Below, in pieces: positions 46,501 through 61,500 of a stretch of 64,000 nt of DNA; position 1 is the first letter of the stretch; every line of letters starts with the position of its first letter. The position numbers were made by a program, and so were the translations under genes. The notes under the pieces are model-generated. The model had not been told where the DNA came from. It saw only the letters and a list, made by a program, of their open reading frames with translations, and ran no database searches. Source of the stretch: Chiridota heheva (taxonomy: Eukaryota > Echinodermata > Holothuroidea > Apodida > Chiridotidae); the NCBI GenBank assembly GCA_020152595.1, contig JAIGNY010002621.1:535001-599000 (forward strand), given 5' to 3'.

Positions 46501-49500
46501 TACAAAATTTACCGATAAATTTTAGCGCTTCTAAAACAATTGGTGACCTTCCTGAATTTTTTGCATCTCACTTTTGGGCTTTGACCCATAGTTTGCGGAC
46601 TGTTGAATTAGGTGATGTAAATGTTCTCCAGCTATAATCTTGGACAAAACTGTTGGGACACTTACCAGCTTGCCGGAAAGTTTGCATGTTATTTCAAATA
46701 TTTATGTACAGCTATTTTCAACCTCCCCTCACCCCCCTCCCTCCCACGGTCAGCAAAGGCGAGATTGCGCATGTTTAATTTAAACATGTAATCTAACAGT
46801 TTTGTGTTATTTACAAAATCATGTCATATTTTATTTCATCAAATGTGATTAAACTTACTTTTTCATCAATGTTCTGGCTTCCCTATTCTTGTATGGTATT
46901 TTTCATAAAAAGATTAGAAAAGCAAGATGAGCATGTCAAAACTGCCTTTTTGTTTACATGCTGGAATTGATAAAAAAAGAAGAAATACGAAATACTCTTC
47001 ACCTAAATGCCATCATTTCAGTCTCCATCTCTGCCACTTCTTCTCCTCCCACCACCCCATCCCCACCCCTTAAATGCCATGATTTCCCTTTTAATCCAAA
47101 ATGTGCAGAACAATGCAGTAGTGAAGAATAAAGCACTCAGACATTCTGAAAAGATGGGTTGCAAACAGCGTTCACATTAAGGTGCGCGATAGTGGGATTC
47201 CTGCAAAAAAAAAAATCCCCCTAAAATAATTGTAAGGGGGGAAATTCCTGCAAAGAAACTGAACGATCTAAAACTAACATACACTACTATATTTTTCGCG
47301 CAACTACTTCGTACATCAGTTGTAATGCTACAGCTTAGGCCATGACCATTGAGGCATAAATTTAATCATAAAACATGCTCAAATGTCGTAAAAAGAAAAA
47401 AAAGAAATTAAAAACGTTTTTCTACACCCTACACTGGAAAACTTTGATGTCAGTTGGCAAAAAGAACGTAAAAACAGGCTCAGTACAGGTCTCTCACTCC
47501 GAGTGTCTGATGATAACGCTGTTATTGGTGTTATGAAATATGCGATGAGCGTGATGACATACAACATGTAAGTAGTAACACGATCATGTCATCTGCTAGA
47601 TATCTAGATTGTATAGTGTGTAGTGCATGTGGTGTATACTATACAATGATGATGGGAATGATGTGACTTATAACATAATGTACTGCAGTAAAGTTAAACT
47701 TTACTAAATAATGACTCTTATCAGTTTCAAGTTTTTTTTAACAGATGAACAATAAAAAGACACAAAAAAGGGAAGGCAATGAGGGAGTTACCTTGTTATT
47801 TGGGGTTTTTTTTCCAGATTGGTGTTATTTTTTTAAATGTAGATTTGTTCTTATTGATCTACAATAGAAAGACACACAAGCAGTACTTACCACTAGTTTT
47901 ACATATTTATTTAACTTTTTTTTCTCTTTTGCATGATACATGTATTAACTATGAACCTGTTTTCACCCATGGTGGTTGCCTTTCAGATTTCAGCAAGAAA
48001 CATTAGAGTGAAGGAATTGCTTAGCACTAAGTTATGACATTAAAGAAACCTTTGTGTGTTGGAAGATTTTAGCATTTCGAGTTCTCCCCTACCCCCTTTT
48101 TCTTTCAAAAAAAAAAAGAAAATTTATAAAGGAGGGAAAATCCTCTGAAATTTGAAATCCTAGTGTGAACGCTGGTTGCAAATACAAGGGTTTTTTTTGC
48201 CGAAATAAAGAATAAAGCACAGGTATATTTCTTATCTACTTGAAATAGCAAGGTCCAAAAGAAGTTCATGCCTTTTATTGTATTGTCCTGAATTCTCGAA
48301 ACAACTGAATGTCTGGGTTTTTTTTTAATATCTTTGACTTCCCTACATTAAATTATTTTCCCATTGACATTTACGATATTTTCACTCAATGAAATTTTTC
48401 AGACAATCTTGGACAAAACTGTTGGGACACTTACCAACTTACCGGAAAGTTTTCATGTTATTAAAAATATTCATATTTATGTACAGCTATTTTCAGCGCC
48501 CCCCTCCCTCTTTCTTCTTCCGCTCCTCTTTCATTAATGTTAAAATATTTCACTAGAAATACAGAGACATGAAAAGCAATAATCTTCTACTCATTTCACC
48601 AACATTTAATGGGAGAACGGGGGTGTCCCAACGAATTTTGTCCAAATCTTTCACAAGAAATGTGATGTACACCTTGTACAAATACTTTCATTGTCAAGTA
48701 TTTCTGGATTGCCGGCTCCCAAGTTTTGCTGCTTTGATTTTTTTTTCCATTTGTAAGTATTACCATGTGAGGAGTATCTTTTACCTTTTCTTGCAGAGGT
48801 GAAGCCTATTTTTGGAGTGCCGCTCAGTGAAGCTGTAGAAGAGACAAAGTTGCATGATGGTATAGAGCTCCCACGCATTGTGAGAGAGTGCATTGATTTT
48901 GTGGAAGAATTCGGTAATTGTTTCTCTAATTTCTCTTATAAATTTATATGTCACTTGACTGAAATGGGTTTTGTGGGAGTGTAGAAACACTAAACCTGGG
49001 CATTATCTGTATAATTATTTTACCTGAAAGAATCACTGAAAACATGAATATCCCATGAAATATGTATAACAAATTGGCTGTTTACAGCTTTGAAATTATG
49101 CAAGCCTCCAGTCATTAGATTATTGTCTTTATTCCTCTGCTAAAAGGTGTTTTTATAAAGAATTGCATTATGATGTTGAGCACATCACATATTTTGCACA
49201 TATAACATTTATAGAAACTTATTCATATCCTAAAACTAATTAAGTTTTTACAAAACTCAAGAACTGAACTACTCAGAATTTTATGCATGTTTCTTTAATT
49301 AAACAGAAAAGCATTTGTCTAGTGTGTGTATGCTTTTATATTGTAAACAAGTGTAATTCCTAGTTTTGGTGGATATGATCGTTGCCACAGTTTTATTTGT
49401 GTTCCTGCCTTTGTCCACAGCTCTAACTACACCTGGCATTTATCGTCTGTCTGGCATCAAATCAAAGGTAGAGTTATTGAAGGGAAAATACAACGAAGGG

Positions 49501-52500
49501 GAAACAGTTGACCTTAAAGAGTATGAGCCTACTATTGTTACAAGTCTTTGAAGCTGTACCTGCGAGAGCTTCCACAGTCAATCCTCACTCAGGCTATGCA
49601 CTCTCAGTTTGAAGATACAGCAGGTATTGTGGGTTTATCAACGAAATGAATCTCTCTGTTAGGTTCTTTACTTTTCTTAATAGAACAGATTTTTACAGGA
49701 AACAAACAAATATAAAAACACTCAGTATTTGAGAAGGCTGAGAATGAATTGGGCGTATCAAAAATATGAATGACATGTATTAGATTATGATGGAAATTCA
49801 TAATCATATGAATATAAATAAAAGAATCTTTGTGTAATATATTATCATAAAATGGCCTATGGCTCATGTGGTAACTCTTGGCATATTTATGATTGAATGA
49901 TTCTCTTAATTTGATTGCAAAAGGAGAAAGAGGTTGTACTTGATGATTTATCTAAGGCTTCAATAATTGCTACTGTATTTTTGTCAGATTTGGGGAAATG
50001 AAGAATTGATCATAATGGAGTTGATGGTACTTAATTAATAAGTGCTGTGTTGTGTTATTCTTTATTTTTCCACATTGAATATTATACAATAATCAGGAGT
50101 AGACACAAACAAGAGGCACAAATTGCACAAATATCAAAAACAATACAGAGCCTAAAAGTTTAAAGTACAACATAGAAATTGTAGAAACTATAGGATGAAT
50201 GTCAGAAGCTTTGCACATGATTTTTCTCTATAGATCTAGCACCCCAGTCTCAAGATTTCTGTAGATGCTTATTAAAGCCATTAGATATTGTTAGATCAAT
50301 ACTGTGGTAGCTGTGACTTCTAGAATTATAACAATAACTGAAACATTTGACTTTTTGATCTAAGAGCTTATAACAACATAATTTGAATTGAGAAACACTT
50401 GGATTTTTAAGAGTGTCAGTCATGGCTTGAAGAGATTAAAAAAACTACTTGGGAAAGAAAAGATTGTGCTGCATTGACATAGATGTAATTTGCATAATTA
50501 GGGGTTGAACAGCAATTGGTAAAAGCTATTCTGTGCCCTTATGGTAAACAAGAAAACTTGAGTACTTAGTATTTAACAGAAAAAGACTCTGTCTTCATAT
50601 GGATGCTAGAATAATTGCTCAGGGGTCTGTCTTGCCATTTGTTTTTCAGGTATACCCAACGTAAACATTGCGGCTGGATGAATTTCAGAAGTTGCTGACA
50701 GAACTCCCCAGCTGCCATTATGCCCTGCTGTCTTGGCTTATTGTCCACTTTTCTCATGTCCTTCAGAATGTAAGATACCTGCAGATTTATTTTTAAATTT
50801 TGCTTGCTTGAGCCGTTGGGGAAGCTCAGTGGTAGAGAGTCGAACTTGTATTTCAAGGGGTTTGATTCTCAATATGAGTCCTGCGTCATGTTCTTGGTCA
50901 AGATACTTCATTCCACAGTCTACTCAGCTGTTAAATGAGTACCAACATTGCTCAGGAGTTAAGTCCAGGGAGAATCATTGATTCTCATCCAATCAATGGC
51001 ACCACAGAAACAGGAATGAACTATGGGCTTTCACGGCCCAGGAAAGGATTTAAAATGAGCTGTCAGTCTGCTTTAAATCTATACCTACTTCCTTCATTTA
51101 ACCTCCTTCATTGACAGAACTTCAATGTGAAGTTAAATATCTTCATAATTATCCTTATCAATCATAAACTTATTGCACAATACATTGGCATTTAAATTGA
51201 TGATATACGTCATAAATGGCTTTTGTTATTTGAATGAAATCATTGCATAATGTAACACTTTGATCTTTGACAGGAGTCAGAAAATAAAATGACCATCCAG
51301 AACATTTCCATCGTTATGTGCCCAACAATGCGCATCAGCCACAGGGTGCTGAACCTGCTCTTCACCAACTGGCAGACTTTGTTTGGTCATGTCAAGATTA
51401 AGAAGTAATTATTCCCAACTTTCTCTATATTTTCAGTACAGAAGATGTCTTTATCGTAATTTATGACTTTGTTTTGTAATAACAAGGTTTTTTTTGTTTT
51501 TTGTTTATTTGTTACCACATTATTTTGGGAGAGTTGTGTCTGCAATGAATATGTTCATTATTTTTTCTAATTTTCAAGATTTGTTGTGAAGGAATGTCTT
51601 GTAAACTCATTAATTTTAAGCACAGGAGATGTAAATTTTCACCCTCGTTCTATAGGAAGGGTGAATGGTATTTAGTGTGTCTTTCAGATCATTAATTATT
51701 TTGAAATTTACAATGTTTGTACTTTCATGAAGAATCTTTATGTGACTTGGTATTGATATTATCATGGCAAGTGTGAACCCAGGAAGTAGAATAGTGTTGA
51801 TTACACCATTAACAAACTTGAAAATATTGCTTCAAGATATCAAGACATTTAAGTTTTTCTTTTTAACAGATGCAGTAAGCCCCTTCATCTGAGAGATAGC
51901 GTTCATTTACCCAGCAGTCCCAGGTGAATATTTAAAGTTACCCTTTATCGTTGCCACACTGAGCTGGTGGATATTGAGATCATGTGGCTGGAAGTATTTT
52001 GTTTATTTTCTAGAGGTTTTCTTTTAGTTGTCCCCATTTTTATATTTTCTTATACCTTCAATTAAATACATTTTCTGCACTCATCAGTGAGATTGTGTTT
52101 AACATATCTCATTCATCCTTTCCAAATGTAAAGGCTTTAATTGATTGATTTGTTATTTTCTGCAAATGTGGTAGAAACAATGGGGTACTGTAACTGATGA
52201 GTGAAATTAATCAAAGCAGTGGTCTGCAAAGAAATATCCAAAGCTGACATGATTTGTATCTAAAACTGGGAAATCTAGCCAGCAGGACATGACATTGTAG
52301 AATTACATTCTGAAAAAATGTGATTGTACTTAATAGACATTTGATTGAAAATTTTGTAGCATAATCCTATTGAAATCATAAACATGATATACATATCTAG
52401 CAAAGTATCACAAATACCTGTGTAATCACAAATATCTGTGTAATCACAAATATATGTATAAAAGATTATGAAATAGTGAAATACATTACATTCAGATTAT

Positions 52501-55500
52501 TTCTAGTGTCATTCCCAATTGGAAAGATATTTCCAATATATTTTAACATAGATTCTTGAAATAACCATTTTTGAGGTTATCCTATAATTCTGAAACTCTT
52601 CTTCCATGTTTTTAAAATCAAAATTCTTCTCAGGTCCTCATTATATGATTGATACCTATTTCTTTTACCAACATCTAAAAATAATTTGCTTCACAGAAAC
52701 AGAATGAAGTTCTATGTTGACCAATCTTTACATGTGTTAAAATGTGAATTTAATATTGGAATTATTGCAGATCAAATTTTGAAGATTTTGTACAATATGC
52801 TTGTGATGTAGTAAATCAAAGGAATCACAGATCTTTATATCATAATTATATGAAGTTGCATCCATTGATGACTTTAAGGGCATCTATCCCAGCTAAAAGC
52901 TTCTTGTGAGGATGGCCCAGGTTAGAAATACAACTTTATCAAGGATCAAAGGGTTGACTGCAAACTGTTGTCACGCAAAGTTCTAACGAATGGATGTATA
53001 AAATACAATATAGGGATATGAAACAGAGTACATCACAGATTTGCTTACTTTGTTAAATGATTAGGCCTGAAAATATATAAAAAGGCTTTTACATGAGTAC
53101 TTTTTGTTATTTTCAGTAGATTTTGGAACAAATTTAGTTTAATGTGAGTGGATCTTTGTTTGTAAAAGTAGTTTATAACATAGAATGTATCTTCTCTAAT
53201 GATCTAGATTTTGTTCATTTAAAAGTGTGTTTTGTTTTGCTTTTTATAACATGCTGACTGCCTTTATTGTTTGATATTTTCATATGAGTCATTTAAACTA
53301 ATTTTAAGTTGTAAGCTATGGGTGACTAAAGATTAATCACACTGTGAGCTGTAACCTATGGTTTCCCTCTCTTCTGTTTCTTCCTATTTTCAGTGCCTTA
53401 ACAGAGGAATTGCATAATCATGAAGCCCTGCTGAACAAGATGCATGAGGCCCTTAACGAAGGGGTTGCCAAAGATGTGAGTTGATGTCTTGCTCCTTGTG
53501 TCATTTATGATTTAATCATCAAGTGCAGTATCCATAGAAAATAATTGGTGTATGAGTGACATACTGTACCTAGCCTACAAAGTACCCTCAATGGTTTGAG
53601 CATTGGAAAAATATACTGCTGCACACTCAATTTCAGCAGCTTCTGTCAAACCCAGCATCCATGAACATTAAAAGTTACATTGGTATATAGATAGAATGGT
53701 TCATTCAGAATGTTTAGATTTATAATAGAGTAATCAGGTTTACATTGTTACATTGCTATTTGTAGTTCCCCAATGTTTATAGTTTACCAGTAATTCAAAC
53801 CATTTGGTAGATGTTTCATTGCCTCAATGTAAGCATTGGCTTTGTACACTTATCAACATATTTTCTACTGTTTGTTATTTCTTATGTTAATACAGGGCAC
53901 CGAGGAAGAAGTCTGGGAGGTACAGCGCGTTGTTACTCAACTCAAACGAAAGGTCAGCAATTTATCATCAGCCTCTTATACTTTTCATAGTCGAAGAATA
54001 GTAGAGCTATTCTACTATCCCTGGCGTCAGCAAGTGTCTGGTTAAAGTTTTTGTAAAGTTTTGTTTATGAGTTTTTAGTTAGTTTTCGTAAGTTATGAAT
54101 GGTGTACATTCATGTAACTTGGCATAGGGGTAGAGAACGTGGGTACTGTTTAAATGAGCATGATTGGGGGGTTGTGTGTGCATACTAATGAGCTTATTTG
54201 CATAAAAATTAAAAATTGTTTGTATCTAAGATATCCCTTAGATTAAAGTGGATGTGGGGATTTTGTTTGCACAAATGATCATATATGTGAAGAGCATTAT
54301 CTACACCTGATGGGGAGTTGAAGTGTGCATATTATTAAGGTTATTTGCATAATACATGTAATAGACTTTTGTACAAAATGTTTAAATGAGCACATAACTA
54401 AGTTATAAATTGTGTACATTTATGTAATTTGACACAGGGGTAGATGACATGGGTACTGTTCAATAAGCATGATTGGGGTTGTGTGTGCATTCTAATTAGC
54501 TTATTTATTTGCATAACAATGAAAATATTTGTATTTATGATATGTCATGAATTAAAGTGGGAGTGAGGATTTTGTTTACACAAATGATCATGTATGTGAA
54601 GAGCATTGTCTACACTTAATGGGTGAGGTGTAATGTGCATATTAAGTAGGTTATATGCATAACAATAGACTTGCATACAAAATATTAACCTGAAATAATA
54701 ACTTGGTACAGTGGTAGATAACATTGGTACTGTTAACTTGAGCATGATTTGCAGTTGTGTGCATACTAATGAGCTTATTTGCATAACAATAAAATATTTG
54801 TATCTATGATATCTCTTAAATTAAAGTAGGAGTGTGGATTTTGTTTACACAAATGATCATATATGTAAAGAGCATTGTTCACACTTAAATAGTGAGGTGT
54901 AATGTGCATATTGATTAGGTTATTTGCATAACAATAGACTTGCATGAATTATTTAACCTGATAATAACTTGGTATAGATGTAAGGGAAATGGTTACTGTT
55001 CAAATGAGCATGATTGGGGGTTGGGTCTGCATACTAATTTGCTTATTTGCATAACAATACAAATATTTGTATTGCTACAACCCGTAGGCGAGTGATTTCA
55101 CCAAGCCTGATCTGTAATATCAATGTTGCTCCAAATTCCACATTCTGTATTTGACTACTGATGGGTATGTCTTACCAGGACAGCCACATCTGCCCATTTC
55201 TGGGCTTTTGTGGTCAAGGGTCAAGAATTTTTTCAGTCCATATCATATTCTTTAAGGTCATTGTTGATGTTGTAAGAGTCATATCCCATTTTAAACATCA
55301 AGAGTGTTTTGTTTTATTTCAAATATCTTGACTCATTGAGTTCTATGTGTAGCCAAATAATTAAAGCTGAATATACTGATTAGAATATATATGGATATTG
55401 CTGAAGATGCAGCAGTTAAAGACAAGGGAGCTTAGCAGACAGTCTTAATTCTTTCATGCTAGTGATATGTGTTTTCGTTCTGATGTTTTTATTACTTCAG

Positions 55501-58500
55501 TTACGAAAGGCTAAATCTGAGGCTAAGGAGAGAGCCAATGAGGAGGCGGCAAATGATGACACCCCGGTGAAAAAAGATCAGGAGAGAAGTAAGAGCAGAG
55601 AGGACTCTGCCTCTGCAGAATCAAAAGGTACCAGCCAAATTGGCTTCCAGTTGCCGTTTCATATGATAGGTGTTTAAGTGGGTTCAGGGATAGAAAGATG
55701 GATCACGTGAAGAGACAGATTTTTACTTCGCGGCATATTGATAAAGGAGGTTTGCGAAGAATGCTTTGGAAAGTCAGCCATTTGTGTCACTTGCCTAAAC
55801 AGGGGATTTTGATGTTGCTTCAAAGGAAATTGTTTCACCAATTTCTTCCTTCACATATGACCTCTTAACTTAGGTTTCCCTTTAAGTTTGTGCCTTTGAA
55901 GTTAATCTCAATATATTGTCATGCAACAGAAACTTACCTGCATATAAGAGGGTTCGTAGTACTATTTTGTTGTTAGGGACATTAATTGTGCCTTTTTTTT
56001 TAGAATATTACTTAAATCATTCTTGTGACAGCATTCATGTATGTAATTTTTCTCGTACATGTGATTTAAAACAAAATATTTGCATTTTATGAAATCAATT
56101 GCAGCTTTAATTGTTGTAAGACCACTATATGTTAAAACAAATAAACATACACCAATTGATAGTTATCGTGAAAATAAAAGTAAAAAGTCAATATTGCATT
56201 TTACTCTTTTAATATCTAAAATTATAATTTGAAATTTTGCCACAGAAGATTTAACAGCAGACCAAAGTGATTCCATTTCAAAGGAAACTTTGAAGGAATT
56301 GGTCCCTTCAAAAGAGACACCCTCCTCACTGGCGACAACCCCATCAAAGGGGACACCCTCAGAAGAGTTGGATTCAGAGGCTCCTCTTGACTTAAAGAAT
56401 GTTGAAATTGAGGTGTTGGACAACGAGGAGACCATCTCCCATGAAGAACCAGAAAAGGAAGATTTACCACCGGAGAAAACAGTCAAAGGAGAAGAGGAGG
56501 AAGGTCAGTTCAGAGATCACAGTGAATACTGAAATTCATATTCACAAAAAAAAAAAAAAGATTGAATTGTGTTTCGTTTACGGGTTGTTGGAATTGAAGA
56601 ATATATCAAATGTTATTCATTCTTGATTTACACAAAACCTGATTTGGTAGTATTTGAAATCTGTTTGATAATAATCAGAATATTCGAAGGTTTGTGTTGC
56701 TATTTTTGTGATGTTTACAACATTGACATTCATGCATAGACAGTAAATATTTAGCAGAGATGTTGCTCATCTAGAATTGAGAAAGCTTATTGTGTAAAAA
56801 TATGTTTTGTTGATTTTCCTAGTAAAAGCAGCTGAGTTATATAATTAAGGAACCTGTAGTTTCACCCTTTGTAGTATTGTGCCCATGAATGACATACAAA
56901 AATTGTTTACAAGAGCTGATTTTTCCCTTCGCTACGATGTATTGTGATAAAGCATTAGTCATGTTGCTTTAATGTTGTTGACAGTTGTAACATTAATATT
57001 TAAGCATCTCTTGTTATAAGGAAATAAGTTGAGTATGGACTTTGCATGTACGTTTAATGACTGAAGGATTTTGTGTGAAGGTTTTGTCTGTGTCAGAATT
57101 GATTCTTGTAGAGACGGTGAAAGCTTTCATTCTGTAAACTTGAAATCACCTCCTCTTAACTTGCCACTCATTCCCTTCCTTTGCAGAATCTCTCGAAGAA
57201 CTGTATCTACTCCACGCAGAGATCATGGCTCAACAGGAGGAACTATTAAACATGCGTAATAAACTCCAGCATAGAATTGAGATAGAAAAGCAAGAAGTAG
57301 AACGCTTGCAGACGGAAATTGAAACGGTGAAAAGCACCTTGAGGCGACGACCATCAGCAAGCAGTGGAGATAACTTGTCAGATGACTCAAGTGAAAGTGT
57401 ATCCTTTACCAAGTGTTGGGATTTGCCTGAAGTGGCCCCTTCAGGGTCCTCTTCCTTCAGGGTCCATTGTGAAGGGTTTGGTTTATTTTAGTTTTTTCAG
57501 GACAGAAAGTTTCTATAAATTAAGCAAGATATTCTTGACTAACTTTTTGTACAGTTTACTGTTTCTGTCACATTTGAATAATTGGTTTACCTTGAGAGGT
57601 AAGTTGAAACAAAGCAACAAGGACAATCACAAAGCTGTTTCTAAAAGACTTTGGATTGACTTTAAACTTAGTAGCAGAAGTCTGAACTAACACATGAAAG
57701 TTTTACTCTCAAACCTTCTGATGTATTTAAGATTTGACATCTCACTACCCATTGTTTTTTGAGTCACAAAATTATTTCAAATAAGTACTTCAAAATTATT
57801 TTAAATAAGAATGTCTGCCAAAGAGCAGCCTGTACATGCCACCCAAACATCATCAGCAAAGAACTTCTTATTAAAAACAGACACAAAGTAGTCATTCAAA
57901 CCCTCAGCCATATCCTTACCACTATTGATATTACCACCATCATAACCCTGAAGGGACCAACAACCTACTTGGTTTTTTGCTTTGAGCGAACATAAGAATG
58001 AGATGACTTAGGATTAATCTTAACCTCTTAACCTCTTAACCAACCTTTTTTTAAAAAGCACTTTAGTATCTCTTATCAAACCCTTTGTAAACTTTTAATG
58101 ATCCTTATACCTAGGAAGCCCTGCTGGACACCCACTGTGTTTATAACAACTCCACAATTTTTTTCTTTCGGAACAGCCTGCAAAACCTCCTGAGACATCC
58201 ACACTGGCCGATTTCACTTACAGACTTTCTTTAATGGAAATAACCTATTTACACCCTCTAAAACTTTGGTTCGGAAAACATCGCATGCTTTAGAAGGATC
58301 TAAGTCACACAGCAAAGAAGTCCAATCAACTGACAAATTATCCTGGAGTGCAGCAAAGTCAGCATTCCTTAAGTCTAGCACCGGTTTATTAGTTGGAGAA
58401 GCCTTTGTAAAACGATACAGATCAAACTAATGAGGTCATGATCACTACACCCTACCTTACTGCTACTAAAAATCAAATCAAGACAAATACTGCCATTTGT

Positions 58501-61500
58501 GGGAAACAACATGCTGGGTGAAAAAGCAGTCAGATACAATTGTCAGAAAATCTGTACCATGTGGACCACAAAGATTCCAATCAATGTCAACCTTACTGCT
58601 ACTGAAAATCAAATCAAGACAATTACTGCCATTTGTGGGAAACAATATGCTGGGTAAAAAAGCAGTCAGATACAATTGTCAGAAAATCTGTACCATGTGG
58701 ACCACAAAGATTCCAATCAATGTCTGGAAAATTGAATGCCCCGAAAACAATAACCCTCCTAGCAGCAACTTTCCTGAAGCAGTCAAGCAATTTCTGATTG
58801 TTCTCTGGACTAGAATTTAGTGATCTATATACAACACCAACAACTACTGAATTACCAATATCGCCAACTACAATTGCTCACACAATTTGAAAAACCAAAA
58901 GAAAACTGAGCAGTCCTATCTATGCAATTAAAACTGTCTTTCACAAACAATAAAACAGCACCTCATCTACCATTGAGAGTATCTAATCTGTCTTGCCTGA
59001 AAACTGAGTAACCTGGAATGTATATCTCTGAATGACTAATATCACTATAAATCCAACTCTCAGTTAATACCAATTAAATCAGGTCTACTTATTGAAACTT
59101 CAGCCAAAAGTTCATCACACTTATGCAACATTTGAAAACATAACCTTAATTCTACCACTAGAAGAACAATCTCTATCCCCAGCAACATGCCTGGCAGGTG
59201 GGTTGACACTCTCACCCCCTGTAACTAGTTTAAAGGACTCGGATCCTTAATTGCCCCATTGACACCCCTAGCAAGAATACAAGCACCTTTCCTAGTTAAA
59301 TTCAAACCATCTCTCATGAACCAATCAACCCGAGATTCAAACTTCTGCCAGAAATTGACAAAACCAAACTTAAACAGATGACAAATACTCTCCAACCAAC
59401 TATTGATCAACAAGATCTTATCTATCATGAAGGAACTACCCCTACACGGCAACAGACTAACAATTAGAACCCTACAAGCTGTGTCCTTCAACTTGAATAA
59501 CAAATCCATGAAACTATGCCTAACAGAATCAACACTTCTCTTTGAAAACATCATTTGTACCAATTGAAACTACAACAGTATCTTCACCCTTACATAAAGT
59601 CTCAACACGAGAACTAACGTCATCAACCCTAGCCCCTGGAAGACTCAACCTAATCCTTCTCCTACGATCTACTCCACAAAACTAACCTAACAAGTGAATC
59701 CCCTATCCATAATACCTTATTCCTACCAGAATCTACAGGTAACGTTCCAGATGTATCAACAACCTCACGACTAATGATACCTGTACAATCATCAACTACA
59801 GACAACCCTACTTCAGGTCTGTCAACAGAATCTGATCCAAGACTATCATCTACCCGAACAAAAACCCTATCAAATTTCTCACCCAAAGAACTATCAACAT
59901 CACATGTCTGACAACCCACATCATAAACCACTAAACTCAGTCTGCACACTAGCATTAACCTTTTCAACAATACAACTACAAGCAGAAAAGTCTCAATTCC
60001 AAGCCTTCAACCTTGTACACTTTAAACAGACAAATACAAAACTATCAACCGATGCTTCCTCAAAAGTACATGTCACACCTGGAATCAACCCACATATTAC
60101 AGCTATCACAGCAAATCGAACTCTCCATGACCATGCAATATAATTAACAGAAGCAGAAAACCAAAATTCAAAAACCAAAATTCAAAAACAATCCTTCCTC
60201 CAACATTATCAACTTCCTCAGCAACAACAACCTATTCCACCATAAGTAATCTTCCTTTCTCTTCCCTTCTACACCTAACCTTACACACCCCTTTATTTTC
60301 ACCTCAATTTTCCTCCCAAATTTACCCTATTTTCCCCCTTTTCTCCCTCTCAATCCTCCATCTCCTCTCTGCCCTAACTCTTACACCTTAATTATTTAAC
60401 ACCTTCTTGGCACATTTGACTCTTGACTGTCACGGTGCCGTTAAACCTTCTCAAACCAAACCAAAAGCAATAACCTAAAAGAGGAACAATACTAGGCCCA
60501 ACAATACCTAAAAAAATCCCTTATAGCTTCAACACACAATATACTAGCCTACACTCAACAAATAAGCCTATACACTAAAATCTAAAATTCAAAAAAATAA
60601 TGTTAAACACAACATCAATAATACAAGCAAGGCCTAGCTTACAGGAAGAGCAACTAAGTGTGTGTAATAGGATAGAGTTAAGTATACCACACAAAACAGC
60701 AACAACAAAAATGTAACAATTGAGGAAACTAATGAACACAAAAAAATCAAAATTTTGCGGAAAATATGTAAATAACAGCAATATGGTAAAACTCGGCCTG
60801 AATAAAATTTAAAAAAACCCAAAATCCAGATGAAAATATCCACAAATTGAGACAAGGATTGGAGCACTTCTGTAAAGTCAAGTTCACATGTAAAACATGA
60901 TGTTTGAAGCTGTCTTTGTTTTTGTGGATTGTATAGAATGTAGATAGAATTTGCATAAGAAAACTAGTGATTGGAGGGTTCATCCTTCTGTAGAATGATT
61001 AGTCACAGATCTGATGTGTATGTCAACACAGAGTGGACCTTTGATTAGTGGGTGAATGACAATGGTGAAAGAGAAGGGGACTTACTAGACAGTAATTGGA
61101 CAGTGCATGTTTTGTTTATGTTGGCTAAAGAATGTTTTTATGAATTGATTGGAGGGTGCATGTCATTACAGACATGGGTGCATATCCTTTGTTTTCATGT
61201 AAGAAGATTTTGATTTCAAATGAGCCTACCCTTAGCTTGCAAATTGATGTTTGAGCATGCTTCTACAGACAATTGTCTGTAAGTGCTTTGCTATATGAAA
61301 TGTTAGTAACCAAGTGCATATATAGTGTTGTTTCTACAATGTTTTTCCTTAGCAGCATTTTATTCAGGATGATGAAGTTGATCTTCAGAAAATCTTGCTG
61401 AGACTATTGGAGGATAATAAAAAACTGCGGGTATGTACATTTGGCTGAGCTGTATTTGATAATTGTAGATACTGCTCACAATTAATCAGGCAGTGAGACT

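Noticed and set aside
56163-56486. 107-codon frame on the - strand
   Set aside because: It is the antisense shadow of RALBP1 exon 12.
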